The notes: a model not told the origin generated them from the sequence alone. A DNA stretch of 35,175 nt from an uncultured Woeseia sp. (GCA_937925605.1 CALALV010000028.1:1-35175); one strand, 5' to 3'; numbered from the stretch's first letter, positions 16,527-25,203 are shown. A program made the numbers and translations.

Positions 16527-17036
16527 TCAGTCGTCCTTGCGCGGGTCGTCGTTCGCGAGAACGCGTCTCGTCTGCTCGTCGCGGTAGCGCTCGAGCGCGT
16601 CCGCGACCGCCGTATCGCCGGTGGCCAGCAGCGCCGCGGCGAACAATGCCGCATTGGTCGCGCCGGCCTTGCCGATGGCCATGCACGCGACCGGCACGCC
16701 GCCCGGCATCTGTGCGATCGACAGCAGCGAGTCGATGCCGGACAGGGCCTTGGAGCGCACCGGCACGCCGATCACCGGCACCCGGGTCTTGGCCGCGACC
16801 ATGCCCGGCAGGTGCGCGGCGCCGCCGGCGCCCGCGATGATCGCCGCGAGGCCGCGTTCCGCGGCGGACTCCGCGTACTCGAACAGACGGTCGGGCGTGC
16901 GGTGCGCCGACACGACGCGAACCTCGTGCGCGATGCCGAGCTGGTCGAGCAGCGTCGCGGCGTGGCGCATCGTGTCCCAGTCGGAGCGCGAGCCCATGAT
17001 GATTCCGATTCTTACGTTCATTGGCTGCAGGTCCAT
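16527..17036 (-). CDS. purE: N5-carboxyaminoimidazole ribonucleotide mutase
   Basis: PurE moves the carboxyl group of N5-CAIR to give CAIR. The 169-residue protein has the class I motif MGSRSDW and SAHRTP, with the catalytic histidine at residue 45, the same number as in E. coli when the ATG at 17036 is used. That favours this start over ATG 17021. GAGGAAHLPGM and the IAQMPGGVPVA loop complete the active site. It precedes purK and follows yjgA on the same strand after 24 bp. A TATAAA at 17060-17065 overlaps the yjgA stop and could give a second promoter. Confidence 0.96.
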   Translation of the reverse strand: MDLQPMNVRIGIIMGSRSDWDTMRHAATLLDQLGIAHEVRVVSAHRTPDRLFEYAESAAERGLAAIIAGAGGAAHLPGMVAAKTRVPVIGVPVRSKALSGIDSLLSIAQMPGGVPVACMAIGKAGATNAALFAAALLATGDTAVADALERYRDEQTRRVLANDDPRKDD

Positions 17037-17060
17037 GCCGGTCCGCGCAAAACCGCGATT

Positions 17061-17564
17061 TTATATGGAGGCCGCGTCCCGTTGCATCAGTGCATCGAGT
17101 TCCGCGTGCACGGCGCGGAACAGCTCGCGGGCCAGCCGTTTTCGCTCCGCTTCCGGCAGCGGCCGGCCGCAGGCCTCGAGCAGCTCGGCGAGCCGCGCTG
17201 CGCGGCGCCCCGTCAGCTCGCAGAAAGCGGCGAATTCGCCGGGCTCTGCCAGCAGCCGGTCGCGCCACTGTTCCGCGGCATGGAACAGGCGGCGCTCGCC
17301 GCCACGGCCGGCGTCCAGCTCGGCGATCGCGGTCTCGATCGCCGCGGTATCCGCCTGGCGCAGGCGCTTGGCGAGGTACAGGCGCTGACGCCGCGCGGCG
17401 GAGCGCGAGCGGATCGCACGGGTGCTCGCGACGAGTCCGCGCAGCTCCACGTCGAGCGGCAGGCGGTCGAGCTCGGCATCGCGCAGCGCCAGCAGTCGGC
17501 CGGCGAGCCGTTCTGTGGCCTGCGCCTCGCGCTTGCGCGCGCTTTTGCTGGGCTTCGCGTCCAT
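17061..17564 (-). CDS. darP: Ribosome-associated protein DarP (YjgA, DUF615)
   Basis: DarP/YjgA binds late pre-50S particles and helps large-subunit maturation. The 167-residue product is mostly alpha-helical and strongly charged. It starts with a basic stretch (KPSKSARKREAQATERL), followed by the family blocks LRRPL-like DRLPLDVELRGLV and ARRQRLYLAKRLRQAD. The C-terminal half has EQWRDRLLAEPGEFAAFCE. It is divergent from pmbA, as in E. coli, which supports the call. The intergenic gap is 77 bp, with a TAGACT -10 candidate on the minus strand. Confidence 0.9.
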   Translation of the reverse strand: MDAKPSKSARKREAQATERLAGRLLALRDAELDRLPLDVELRGLVASTRAIRSRSAARRQRLYLAKRLRQADTAAIETAIAELDAGRGGERRLFHAAEQWRDRLLAEPGEFAAFCELTGRRAARLAELLEACGRPLPEAERKRLARELFRAVHAELDALMQRDAASI

Positions 17565-17641
17565 CAGGCCTTAAGCTGTCGCGTCTTTCGGGGCGGCAGT
17601 CTAGCACGCGAGCAATGCCCCGCCGGCAGCGAGAGGAGCAG

Positions 17642-18988
17642 ATGAGCGAAGGCACAGGACGCGCGGCACCGGATCCCGCGCGGCTGGAATCGGTGGTCGG
17701 CTTCGTGCTCGCCGAGGCTAAACGCCGCGGCGCGGACCAGGCCGAGGCAGCGGCGAGCCACGACGTCGGCCTGAGCGCGACGGCGCGCCTCGGTGACGTC
17801 GAGAGCCTCGAGTACACGAACGACCGCGGCGTCGGTGTCACCGTCTACATGCAGTCCTGCAAGGGCAGCGCCAGCACCTCGGACTTCTCGGAAGACGCGC
17901 TGCGCGAGGCGGTCGCGAAAGCCTGCTCGTTCGCCGCCAGCACCGCCGCGGACAAGCACGCGGGACTCGCCGACGCCGCGCTGATGGCCGGGGACCCGCC
18001 CGACCTCGAACTCGCGCACGAGTGGGCGCTGGACGCCGATCGCGCCATCACGCTGGCGATCGAGTGCGAGACGGCCGCGCGCGATTACGATCCGCGCATC
18101 GGCAACTCGGACGGCGCCACGGTCGGCACATCCAGCGGCGCGCGCGCCTACGGCAACTCGCACGGCTTTCTCGGCAGCTACCGCAAGACCAGTCACTCGC
18201 TCAGCTGCGTCGTCATCGGCAAGGCAGACGAGGACATGCAGCGCGACTACTGGTACAGCGCCTCGCGCCGGCCGCAGGATATCGAATCGGCCGCGGAGGT
18301 CGGGCGCAAGGCCGCTGCACGTACCGTGGCGCGCCTCGGCGCCCGACAGATCGCCACGACCAAGGCACCGGTGCTGTTCGCGCCGGAACTGGCGCGCGGC
18401 TTCATAGGGCACGCGATCGGCGCGATCAGCGGCGGCGCTCAGTACCGGCGCGCGTCATTCCTGCTCGAGGCCGCAGGCGAACAGGTCTTCCCGTCGTTCC
18501 TCCGGATAGAAGAGCGACCGCATCTGCCCGCAGCGATGGCGAGCGCGGCCTGGGATTCCGAGGGCGTGGCGACGAAAGATCGCGACCTCGTCGTCGACGG
18601 CGTGCTGCAGGGCTACGTACTGAGTTCCTACTCGGCGCGCCGGCTCGGGCTCCAGACGACCGGCAACGCCGGCGGTGCGCACAACCTGATCGTGCCCGGC
18701 AATGCCGGCGAGCGTGACGAGATCATCGCGTCGATGTCGCGCGGGCTGCTGGTGACCGAGCTGATCGGGCAGGGCGTCAACGGCGTGACCGGCGACTACT
18801 CGCGCGGAGCCGTCGGCTTCTGGATAGAGAACGGAGCGATCGCGTACCCGGTGCACGAGGTGACGATCGCCGGCAACCTGCGCGACCTGTACCGGCGCAT
18901 TGCCGCGATCGGCAGCGACCAGGACCTGCGCGGCGGCATCCGCTGCGGCTCGCTGCTGGTCGACGACATGACGATCGCGGGCGCCTGA
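17642..18988 (+). CDS. pmbA: Metalloprotease subunit PmbA (TldE)
   Basis: TldE partners TldD (11888-13342) in the heterodimeric protease. It lacks the HExxxH zinc motif, as expected for the non-catalytic partner. The 448-residue product has the family blocks SYRKTSHSLSCVVIGK, RDYWYSASRRPQDIES, ELARGFIGHAIGAISGGAQYR and the C-terminal TGDYSRGAVGFWIENG. AGAGGAG ends 5 bp before ATG 17642, one of the clearest ribosome sites in the window. It ends inside a hairpin shared with the convergent YihY gene. Confidence 0.95.
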   Translation: MSEGTGRAAPDPARLESVVGFVLAEAKRRGADQAEAAASHDVGLSATARLGDVESLEYTNDRGVGVTVYMQSCKGSASTSDFSEDALREAVAKACSFAASTAADKHAGLADAALMAGDPPDLELAHEWALDADRAITLAIECETAARDYDPRIGNSDGATVGTSSGARAYGNSHGFLGSYRKTSHSLSCVVIGKADEDMQRDYWYSASRRPQDIESAAEVGRKAAARTVARLGARQIATTKAPVLFAPELARGFIGHAIGAISGGAQYRRASFLLEAAGEQVFPSFLRIEERPHLPAAMASAAWDSEGVATKDRDLVVDGVLQGYVLSSYSARRLGLQTTGNAGGAHNLIVPGNAGERDEIIASMSRGLLVTELIGQGVNGVTGDYSRGAVGFWIENGAIAYPVHEVTIAGNLRDLYRRIAAIGSDQDLRGGIRCGSLLVDDMTIAGA

Positions 18989-19010
18989 CGCCCGCCGCCG
19001 TCAGGCGTCC
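18979..19010. terminator. Convergent hairpin over both stop codons
   Basis: An inverted repeat pairs 18979-18990 with 18999-19010 (11 Watson-Crick pairs plus one G-U, loop of 8). The core arms are CGCCTGACG and CGTCAGGCG. The pmbA stop (18986-18988) lies in the left arm and the YihY stop (19001-19003) in the right. There is no T-run, so it is probably a pause or 3'-end stabiliser, or a rho-assisted terminator for both directions. Confidence 0.5.
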
Positions 19011-20335
19011 TGCGCTGCCTGCTGCTCGCCGTCCAGGAACTGCGCGAGCGTCAGGTCACCGATCGCGGCGGAGACTGCGTCGTCAATGAGCGTCGCGAGC
19101 GCGTCGACGGGCTCGCTCCAGACCGGGTCTCGGTAGGAGCCCGTGACGCCGCCGTAACGCACGACGTCGACGACGTCTGCGAGCCGCGTGAGCGCGAGGT
19201 CGCGGCCCGGGATCAGGGTCTCGTCCTCGGTCGTCAGCAGGAAGCCGGCGCGCTCGAGCCGGGTGACGACCGGCGCGAGGGCGAGCGTCGGGATCTTCAG
19301 CCGCTGGCTGACGTCGGCCAGCCGGACCTGCTGGTCCGGTTCGCGGAACGCCTTGCCGACCATGTACATGACGTTCAGCGCGAGGCGCTCGCGCACTGTA
19401 TTCGACAGCCGCGGCTCGCGCCGGCCGATCCTGAGATAGGCGGGGTTCTGGTAGTAGAATGCGATCTGCGCGCCGATCAGCAGCACCAGCCAGTTCAGGT
19501 ACAGCCAGAAGAGCGCCAGCACGGCAACCGCGAAGCCGCGGTAGACGACCTGCGTGCGGGAACTCTCCGCCTCGACGACGAACGACGTGAAGAACGCGCC
19601 GAGCGTCACCCAGATGATGCCGCCCGCAATTCCGCCGACCAGCGCCGAGTCGAAGCGCACGCGCGTGTTCGGCATGTACTTGTACAGGAACGTGAACACG
19701 GTCGTGATCAGCAGGTAGGGTGCCAGCTTGCCGACCATCACGACGACCGGGCTGAGCGCCGAGCTCTCGAGCATCGCCTGCACGAAGGACTCGTTCTGGA
19801 TCGAGGTGAGTATGCCGAGCGCGACCACGACCACGACCGGACCGATCAGCAGGATGATCGTGTACTCGGTGAAGCGCCGGGCGAAGCTGCGCGGCTCGCT
19901 GACGTACCAGACGTAGTTGAAGCTCTCCTCGACCTTCTGGACCATCGAGATCGCCGTGTAGATGAAGAACGCCAGCGCAATGCCGCCGAGCAGCCCCTCG
20001 TTGACGTTCTCGACCATCTCCATGATGCGCGCCTGGATCTCGGCGCCGCGCTCGCCGAAGGGCGCGAGGAACTCGAACAGCAGCGGTTCGAGCTCCTCCT
20101 CGACGCCGAAGCCCTTCAGCACCGAGAAGCTGAACGCGATCAGCGGCACGATCGACAGCAGCGTCGTGTAGACGAGGCTCATCGAGCGCAGCGTGAGCTG
20201 CCCGTAGACGATGTCGCGCAGCACGCCGTACAGGTAGCGCAGGAAGCCGCCGAGCAGCCGGCCGGCCCTGCCGCTGTCCTGCAGGTAGGAGCCCCAGACG
20301 AGTTTCTCGATGCGGTCGTACAGCGCGGGTATCAC
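19001..20335 (-). CDS. YihY/BrkB family membrane protein with a C-terminal winged-helix-like domain
   Basis: The 444-residue protein has the YihY/BrkB core of about six membrane segments across residues 45-300. It includes SLVYTTLLSIVPLIAFSFSVL, the AISMVQKVEESFNYVWYV block and the YKYMPNTRVRF motif. The family was once annotated as RNase BN, wrongly, and its role is unknown. Residues from about 325 form a soluble domain (RLADVSQRLKIPTLALAPVVTRLERAGFL) resembling a winged helix. This extension is found in many longer family members. The start is GTG 20335. Confidence 0.88.
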   Translation of the reverse strand: MIPALYDRIEKLVWGSYLQDSGRAGRLLGGFLRYLYGVLRDIVYGQLTLRSMSLVYTTLLSIVPLIAFSFSVLKGFGVEEELEPLLFEFLAPFGERGAEIQARIMEMVENVNEGLLGGIALAFFIYTAISMVQKVEESFNYVWYVSEPRSFARRFTEYTIILLIGPVVVVVALGILTSIQNESFVQAMLESSALSPVVVMVGKLAPYLLITTVFTFLYKYMPNTRVRFDSALVGGIAGGIIWVTLGAFFTSFVVEAESSRTQVVYRGFAVAVLALFWLYLNWLVLLIGAQIAFYYQNPAYLRIGRREPRLSNTVRERLALNVMYMVGKAFREPDQQVRLADVSQRLKIPTLALAPVVTRLERAGFLLTTEDETLIPGRDLALTRLADVVDVVRYGGVTGSYRDPVWSEPVDALATLIDDAVSAAIGDLTLAQFLDGEQQAAQDA

Positions 20336-20415
20336 GGCGGCCTGCTGCGGCGGGAGGAGACAGTCGACATGTTACTGTGTCGGACCCGTCGCTGCACCGA
20401 GGAGAGCGCCGCTCC

Positions 20416-21216
20416 GTGGCCGTCCGCTACCCGCAACGCATCGTCTGCCTGACCGAGGAAACCACCGAGACGCTCTACCTGCTCGGCCAGGAAGACCGGA
20501 TCGTCGGCATCTCCGGTTTCACCGTGCGGCCGCCACGGGCCCGCCGCGAAAAACCGAAGGTTTCGGCGTTCACCAGCGCGAAGATCGGGCGCATCCTGGC
20601 GCTCGAGCCCGACCTGGTCCTCGGGTTCTCGGACCTGCAGGCCGACATCGCCGCCGAGCTCGTGCGCCACGGGGTGCCGGTGCACGTCTTCAACCAGCGC
20701 TCGGTCGCCGGGATCCTCGCGATGATCGGCACGCTGGGCGGCATGCTCGGCGTGCAGGCGGCGGCCGAGGCGCTGGCGGCGGAGCTGGAAGCCGGCATCG
20801 ACGCCGCGCGCGAGCGCGCGGCCCGCCTGCCGCGCCGGCCGCGAGTCTACTTCGAGGAATGGGACGCGCCGCAGATCTCGGCGATCCGCTGGGTCTCGGA
20901 ACTGATCGGCGTCGCCGGCGGCGACGACCTGTTCCCGGAGCTGGCTGCGGAGCCGCTCGGCAGGGACCGCATCGTGGCCGACCCGCTCGAAGTTCCGCGC
21001 CGGGCGCCGGACATCATCATCGGCTCCTGGTGCGGCAAGAAGTTCCGGCCCGAGCGGGTCGCGGCGCGCGACGGCTGGGCCGGCGTGCCCGCCGTCCGCA
21101 GCGGGGCGATCCACGAGATCAAGTCCGCGCTGATCCTGCAGCCGGGGCCCGCGGCACTGACCGAAGGGCTGGCCGAACTCGAGCGCGTTATCGGTGACTG
21201 GGCGGCAGCGGGCTAG
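20416..21216 (+). CDS. Cobalamin-binding-like (BtuF fold) protein without a signal peptide
   Basis: The product has the periplasmic-binding fold of BtuF-type ABC substrate-binding proteins: RIVCLTEETTETLYLLGQEDRIVGIS near the start, IGRILALEPDLVLGF, and APDIIIGSWCGKKFRPERV. From GTG 20416 it has 266 residues. GTG 20377 would add 13, but the ribosome site GGAG at 20401-20404 fits the inner start. Neither start gives a hydrophobic leader, so the protein looks cytoplasmic, as in a known group of orphan cobalamin-binding-like proteins. No BtuC or BtuD gene is adjacent. Its stop shares the CTAG with the purC stop. The ligand is not established. Confidence 0.8.
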   Translation: MAVRYPQRIVCLTEETTETLYLLGQEDRIVGISGFTVRPPRARREKPKVSAFTSAKIGRILALEPDLVLGFSDLQADIAAELVRHGVPVHVFNQRSVAGILAMIGTLGGMLGVQAAAEALAAELEAGIDAARERAARLPRRPRVYFEEWDAPQISAIRWVSELIGVAGGDDLFPELAAEPLGRDRIVADPLEVPRRAPDIIIGSWCGKKFRPERVAARDGWAGVPAVRSGAIHEIKSALILQPGPAALTEGLAELERVIGDWAAAG

Positions 21217-22106
21217 GCGGTCAGCCGCGCGAGCACGTCGCGGTATTTTCCGGCCGTCTTCTCGATGACCTCGGCGGGCAGGTGCGGACCCGGCGGGGTC
21301 CGGTCCCAGTCCAGCGTGTCGAGGTAGTCGCGCACGTACTGCTTGTCATAGCTCGGCGGGCTGATGCCGGTCCGGTAGCTGGCGCGCGGCCAGAAGCGCG
21401 ACGAATCGGGCGTCAGCATCTCGTCGATGACGTACAGGCGGCCGTCGTCGTCCAGGCCGAACTCGAGCTTGGTGTCGGCGACGATGATGCCGCGGGTCGC
21501 GGCGTACTCGCTCGCGCGCCGGTAGATCTCGAGCGTCGCGTCGCGCACCCGCCCGGCGAGGTCGGCGCCGACGATATCGCAGGTCGTCGCGAAGTCGATG
21601 TTGATGTCGTGGTCGCCGACCTCGGCCTTGGTCGCCGGCGTAAACAGCGGCTCCGGCAGGCGCGCCGCCTGCTCCAGCCCGGCCGGCAAGCGGATGCCGC
21701 AGACGGCACCGGTCGCAAGGTAGTCGCGCCAGCCGGAACCGATCAGGTAGCCGCGCACGACCGCCTCGATCGGCAGCGGCCGCAGGCGGCGCACCACGAC
21801 CGCGCGACCCTCGAGCGGCGCGCGCTCCTGCGGGTCCGGCACGACCTCTGACAGCGACCGGCCGTCCAGGTGGTTCGGCAGCACGCCGGCCATGCGGTCG
21901 AACCAGAAATTCGACAGCGCCGTCAGTACCCGGCCCTTGCCGGGCACCGCGTCGGGCAGGATCACGTCGTAGGCGGACAGCCGGTCGGTGGCAACGATCA
22001 GCAGGTGCGCATCGTCGACGGCATAGATGTCGCGCACCTTGCCGCGCGCCACCCGCTCGAGTGACGGCACCTCCGAATCGAACACGACACTGGCAGCGGG
22101 CGGCAT
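21213..22106 (-). CDS. purC: SAICAR synthetase (yeast-type length)
   Basis: PurC joins aspartate to CAIR, giving SAICAR in purine synthesis. The 297-residue length matches the longer type shared with yeast Ade1 rather than the E. coli enzyme of about 237 residues. Motifs are GKVRDIYAVDD, the ATP loop ATDRLSAYDVILPDAVPGKG, VVRGYLIGSGW, and DTKLEFGLDDDGRLYVIDEM with SSRFWP. It runs convergently with the cobalamin-binding-like gene. The 127-bp divergent gap to djlA shows no strong promoter elements. Confidence 0.95.
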   Translation of the reverse strand: MPPAASVVFDSEVPSLERVARGKVRDIYAVDDAHLLIVATDRLSAYDVILPDAVPGKGRVLTALSNFWFDRMAGVLPNHLDGRSLSEVVPDPQERAPLEGRAVVVRRLRPLPIEAVVRGYLIGSGWRDYLATGAVCGIRLPAGLEQAARLPEPLFTPATKAEVGDHDINIDFATTCDIVGADLAGRVRDATLEIYRRASEYAATRGIIVADTKLEFGLDDDGRLYVIDEMLTPDSSRFWPRASYRTGISPPSYDKQYVRDYLDTLDWDRTPPGPHLPAEVIEKTAGKYRDVLARLTA

Positions 22107-22233
22107 GCGGTTCTCCGGGTCCGCGGGAAGGCGGCATGATGGACCGTCGCGGTGGTGCCGGCAAGCATATGGGAATTGTGCCCCGCTGCCGTTAGCATGG
22201 CCGACAGTTCACGACGGGTGGCTGCGAGCAGCA

Positions 22234-23028
22234 ATGCCTTACTGGGGCAAAGTGGTGGGAGCGCTGGCCGGGCTGGCGACCGGGCGGCCGGTGATTGCGC
22301 TGCTCGGCCTGCTGCTCGGCCACCAGTTCGATCGCGGCTACGCCCGCTACGCGCACACCGCGGACGGCGACGCGCGCCTCGGCGGCCTGCCGGAGTCGTT
22401 TCTCGAGGCGCTGTTCACGACGATGGGCCAGGTCTGCAAGGCGGACGGGCGCGTCACGGAGGACGAGATCCGCGCGGCGCGGGCGACGATGCACCGTCTC
22501 GGCCTGAAGCCTGCGCAGGTGCGGCGCGCGATCGACTGGTTCCAGTCGGGCAAGGCAGCCGGCTTTCCGTGGCAGGCCGCGGTCGGCCGCATGCGTCGTG
22601 ACGGCGGTCGCAGCGCCGAGCGACGCCGGCTGTTCGTGCAGCTGCTGCTTGAGGTTGCGCTGGCGAAAGGCACGCTGGCGCGGCGCGAGCGCGCGCTGCT
22701 GTGGGCGATCTGCACCGAGCTCGACATCGGCCGGGTCGAGCTCGCGCAGCTCGAGGCGATGCTGCGGGCGCAACGGGGATTTCGGCGCTCGCCGGCGGGC
22801 ACGGCCGACAGCCGCCGCGTGGAGGCGGCCTACGCCACGCTCGGACTGGAGCAGACCGCCAGCAATGACGAGATCAAGCAGGCCTACCGGCGGCTGATCA
22901 GTCGCAACCATCCCGACAAGCTGTCCGGCTCGGACGCCGACGCCGCGGTCATCGAGGCGGCGCAGAAACGCACGCGCGACATCCGCGGAGCCTACGAGAT
23001 GCTTAAGGCCCGACGTTCCATCCGCTGA
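22234..23028 (+). CDS. djlA: Membrane-anchored DnaJ-like co-chaperone DjlA
   Basis: DjlA is an inner-membrane J-protein that works with DnaK and, in E. coli, influences the Rcs envelope response. The 264-residue product has the expected order: an N-terminal membrane segment (about residues 8-29) containing glycines, a TerB-like helical domain (about 50-180, starting LPESFLEALFTTMGQVCKADG), and a C-terminal J domain (197-262) with the HPD motif at 226-228. ATG 22234 is preceded by weakly purine-rich DNA. The next gene, rpe, is unrelated. Confidence 0.93.
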   Translation: MPYWGKVVGALAGLATGRPVIALLGLLLGHQFDRGYARYAHTADGDARLGGLPESFLEALFTTMGQVCKADGRVTEDEIRAARATMHRLGLKPAQVRRAIDWFQSGKAAGFPWQAAVGRMRRDGGRSAERRRLFVQLLLEVALAKGTLARRERALLWAICTELDIGRVELAQLEAMLRAQRGFRRSPAGTADSRRVEAAYATLGLEQTASNDEIKQAYRRLISRNHPDKLSGSDADAAVIEAAQKRTRDIRGAYEMLKARRSIR

Positions 23029-23096
23029 CGTCCGCGCGCGTGAAAACGCGCGGGGCTTCGGCTACCCTGACGCCCTCGATCGCCCGGAGACTGCGC

Positions 23097-23765
23097 GTGG
23101 AACCGATGATTGCACCGTCGATATTGTCCGCCGATTTCGCACACCTGGGCGACGAGGTGCGCGCGGTGCTGAAGGCCGGCGCGGATCTCGTGCACTTCGA
23201 CGTCATGGACAACCACTACGTGCCGAACCTGACGATCGGGCCGCTGGTCTGCGAAGCGCTGCGCAACGACGGCATCGAGGCGCCGATCGACGTCCACCTG
23301 ATGGTCGAACCGGTGGACCGGCTGATCCCGGATTTCGCGCAGGCCGGTGCCAGCTGGATCAGCTTCCATCCCGAGGCAAGCCGCCACGTGCACCGCAGCC
23401 TGAACCTCGTGCGCGAGCAGGGCTGCAAGGCCGGCCTGGTGTTCAACCCGGCAACGCCGCTCGACTGGCTGACGCACGTGCTCGACGACGTCGACTTCGT
23501 GCTGATCATGTCGGTGAACCCCGGTTTCGGCGGCCAGTCCTTCATTCCGGCGGCGCTCGACAAGCTGCGCGCTGCCCGCCGGCTGATCGACGACAGCGGG
23601 CGCGACATCCGGCTCGAGATCGACGGCGGCGTAAAGACCGGCAATATCGGCGAGATCGCCGCCGCCGGCGCCGATACCTTCGTGGCAGGATCGGCTATTT
23701 TCGGCAGCGACGACTACGCCGCGACGATCGCGGCGATGAAAGCGGAGATTGCGAAGAGCGCCTGA
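23097..23765 (+). CDS. rpe: Ribulose-phosphate 3-epimerase
   Basis: Rpe interconverts ribulose-5-phosphate and xylulose-5-phosphate in the pentose phosphate pathway. It is a TIM barrel of 222 residues with APSILSADFAHLG, the metal/catalytic HFDVMDNHYVPN and DVHLMV, SVNPGFGGQ and the C-terminal EIDGGVKTGN, where the second catalytic Asp lies. GTG 23097 is chosen because CGGAGA ends 6 bp upstream and the length then matches E. coli. ATG 23106 is three codons further in. rpiA, acting on the same sugar, lies at 27948. Confidence 0.95.
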   Translation: MEPMIAPSILSADFAHLGDEVRAVLKAGADLVHFDVMDNHYVPNLTIGPLVCEALRNDGIEAPIDVHLMVEPVDRLIPDFAQAGASWISFHPEASRHVHRSLNLVREQGCKAGLVFNPATPLDWLTHVLDDVDFVLIMSVNPGFGGQSFIPAALDKLRAARRLIDDSGRDIRLEIDGGVKTGNIGEIAAAGADTFVAGSAIFGSDDYAATIAAMKAEIAKSA

Positions 23766-23779
23766 GGGCGCGCGGGGCG

Positions 23780-24427
23780 TCAGCGGTTCGGGCGGGCGCC
23801 GAAGACGACGATCGTCTTGCCGCTGGCGGACACGAGGCCTTGTTCCTCGAGAACCTTGAGCACCCGACCGGCCATCTCGCGCGAGCAGCCGACCAGCCGG
23901 CTCAGTTCCTGGCGACTGACCTTGATCTGCATGCCGTCCGGGTGCGTCATCGCATCCGGCTCGTTGCACAGGTCCATGATCGCGTGCGCGACCCGTCCGG
24001 TGACGTCGACGAACGCGAGGTCGCCGAGCTTGCGGTTCGTGCGATCGAGGCGCGTCGCCAGCTGCGTCGCCAGTTCGAACACCAGCCCGGGGCTCTCACT
24101 TGCGATCTGGCGGAAGCGCGGGTAGGTCATCTCGGCGATCTCGCACTCCGTCCGGGTGCGGACCCACGCGCTGCGCGTGGGCTGCTCGTAGAACAGGCCC
24201 ATCTCGCCGAAGAACTGGCCCTTGTTGAGGTAGGCGAGAACCATCTCGTTGCCGTCCTCGTCTTCGATCATGACCTCGACGGACCCGTCGACGATGTAAT
24301 ACAGCACGTCGGGCAGGTCGCCGGCGTGGATCATGACGGTCTTCGACGGCACCGTCCGTACCCGGCAGTAGCTCAGGAATCGGTTGATCGCCGGTACGTC
24401 GCTCAGGTTCTTCGCGCTAGTCTGCAT
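23780..24427 (-). CDS. crp: Crp/Vfr-type cyclic-nucleotide-dependent regulator
   Basis: The 215-residue protein is a CRP-family regulator close to Pseudomonas Vfr. The cyclic-nucleotide pocket keeps GEMGLF (74-79) and RSAWVR (85-90), including the Arg-Ser pair that holds the cAMP phosphate. The inter-subunit position has Thr130 followed by Asn where E. coli has Thr-Ser. The recognition helix CSREMAGRVLK keeps Arg183, Glu184 and Arg188, so a GTGA/TCAC half-site preference is expected. ATG 24427 has a GAGGGTGGA ribosome site; an upstream ATG at 24466 has none. A perfect TATAAT -10 lies 98 bp upstream. Binding of c-di-GMP instead of cAMP, as in Xanthomonas Clp, cannot be excluded. Confidence 0.93.
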   Translation of the reverse strand: MQTSAKNLSDVPAINRFLSYCRVRTVPSKTVMIHAGDLPDVLYYIVDGSVEVMIEDEDGNEMVLAYLNKGQFFGEMGLFYEQPTRSAWVRTRTECEIAEMTYPRFRQIASESPGLVFELATQLATRLDRTNRKLGDLAFVDVTGRVAHAIMDLCNEPDAMTHPDGMQIKVSRQELSRLVGCSREMAGRVLKVLEEQGLVSASGKTIVVFGARPNR

Positions 24428-24524
24428 GTTCCACCCTCGGCGCGCTGCGCCTGTCCCCAGTTCCATGTCGCCCGGCGACGGCCCGGCTAACGGCGTGATT
24501 CTTCAAGTTTTTGCTGACCGGGGG

Positions 24525-24530
24525 ATTATA
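24525..24530 (-). promoter_or_regulatory. crp promoter -10
   Basis: A perfect TATAAT reads on the minus strand at 24530-24525, in an AT-rich patch between coq7 and crp. The hexamer at the 17-bp -35 position (TGGTGC) is poor, so an activator may be needed. The leader to ATG 24427 would be about 90 nt. It contains one GTGA half-site at 24496-24499 but no full CRP palindrome. Confidence 0.55.
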
Positions 24531-24558
24531 TTTAACAGAATACCCCGGCACCAGCCGA

Positions 24559-25203
24559 TCATACCCGGTAAGCGGTGCGCTTCATCACGTTTGCGCTCGC
24601 GCGCATCAGGCGGCGCACCGCGCCGGGCAGCGGCACGGCGCCGCGCTGCTCCGCCGCGCGGCCGTGGGCCGCTTCCTCGTCGTGCATCTTTTCAACGATC
24701 GCGCGGCTCCGGCGGTCCGCCGCCGGCAGGCGATCGAGGTGATCGCGCAGGTGCTCGGCGACCTGCCGCTCGGTCTCCGCGACGAAGCCCAGCGACCAGC
24801 GGTCGCCCAGCACGCCGCTCGCCGCGCCGATCGCGAACGCGCCGGCATACCACAGCGGACCGAGGCGGCTCGGCGCGGCGCCGAGTTCCGCAAGCCGCTG
24901 CTCGCACCAGTGCAGGTGGTCGCGTTCCTCGTCGGCCGCTTCGCGCAGGTGCGCGGCGACGTCGCGGTCCCGCGCGACGGCGGCATGGCCGAGGTACAGA
25001 GCCTGGGCGGCGATCTCGCCCGCGTGGTTGATCCGCATCAGCGCCGCCGCGTGCCGGCGCTCCGCGTCGTCCAGCGGCGTGTCCTCGACGTTTGCGGCCG
25101 GGTTCGGCCGGGATGCACTGCTGTCGCTGGCGGCGACTGTCCGCAGCGCGTTGTCGACGACGCCGAGCAGGCGGTCAATTCCTGATAGTTCACGCGTACG
25201 CAT
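24559..25203 (-). CDS. coq7: Demethoxyubiquinone hydroxylase Coq7
   Basis: Coq7 is a di-iron monooxygenase that hydroxylates C6 of the ubiquinone ring. It replaces UbiF in many Proteobacteria. The 214-residue product shows the ferritin-like iron ligands: Glu63 in INHAGEIAAQ, Glu93 and His96 in DEERDH, Glu145 in ETERQV, Glu177 and His180 in DEEAAH. The open frame continues upstream well past this point, but ATG 25203 (MRTRELSG) gives the family start. ubiH and a ubiI-like gene at the right end supply the other ring hydroxylases. Confidence 0.95.
   Translation of the reverse strand: MRTRELSGIDRLLGVVDNALRTVAASDSSASRPNPAANVEDTPLDDAERRHAAALMRINHAGEIAAQALYLGHAAVARDRDVAAHLREAADEERDHLHWCEQRLAELGAAPSRLGPLWYAGAFAIGAASGVLGDRWSLGFVAETERQVAEHLRDHLDRLPAADRRSRAIVEKMHDEEAAHGRAAEQRGAVPLPGAVRRLMRASANVMKRTAYRV

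Noticed and set aside
11888..18988. TldD/TldE as part of a dedicated peptide (RiPP) maturation cluster
   Set aside because: Both genes sit in their ordinary housekeeping neighbourhoods, and no precursor peptide, transporter or modifying enzyme is present.
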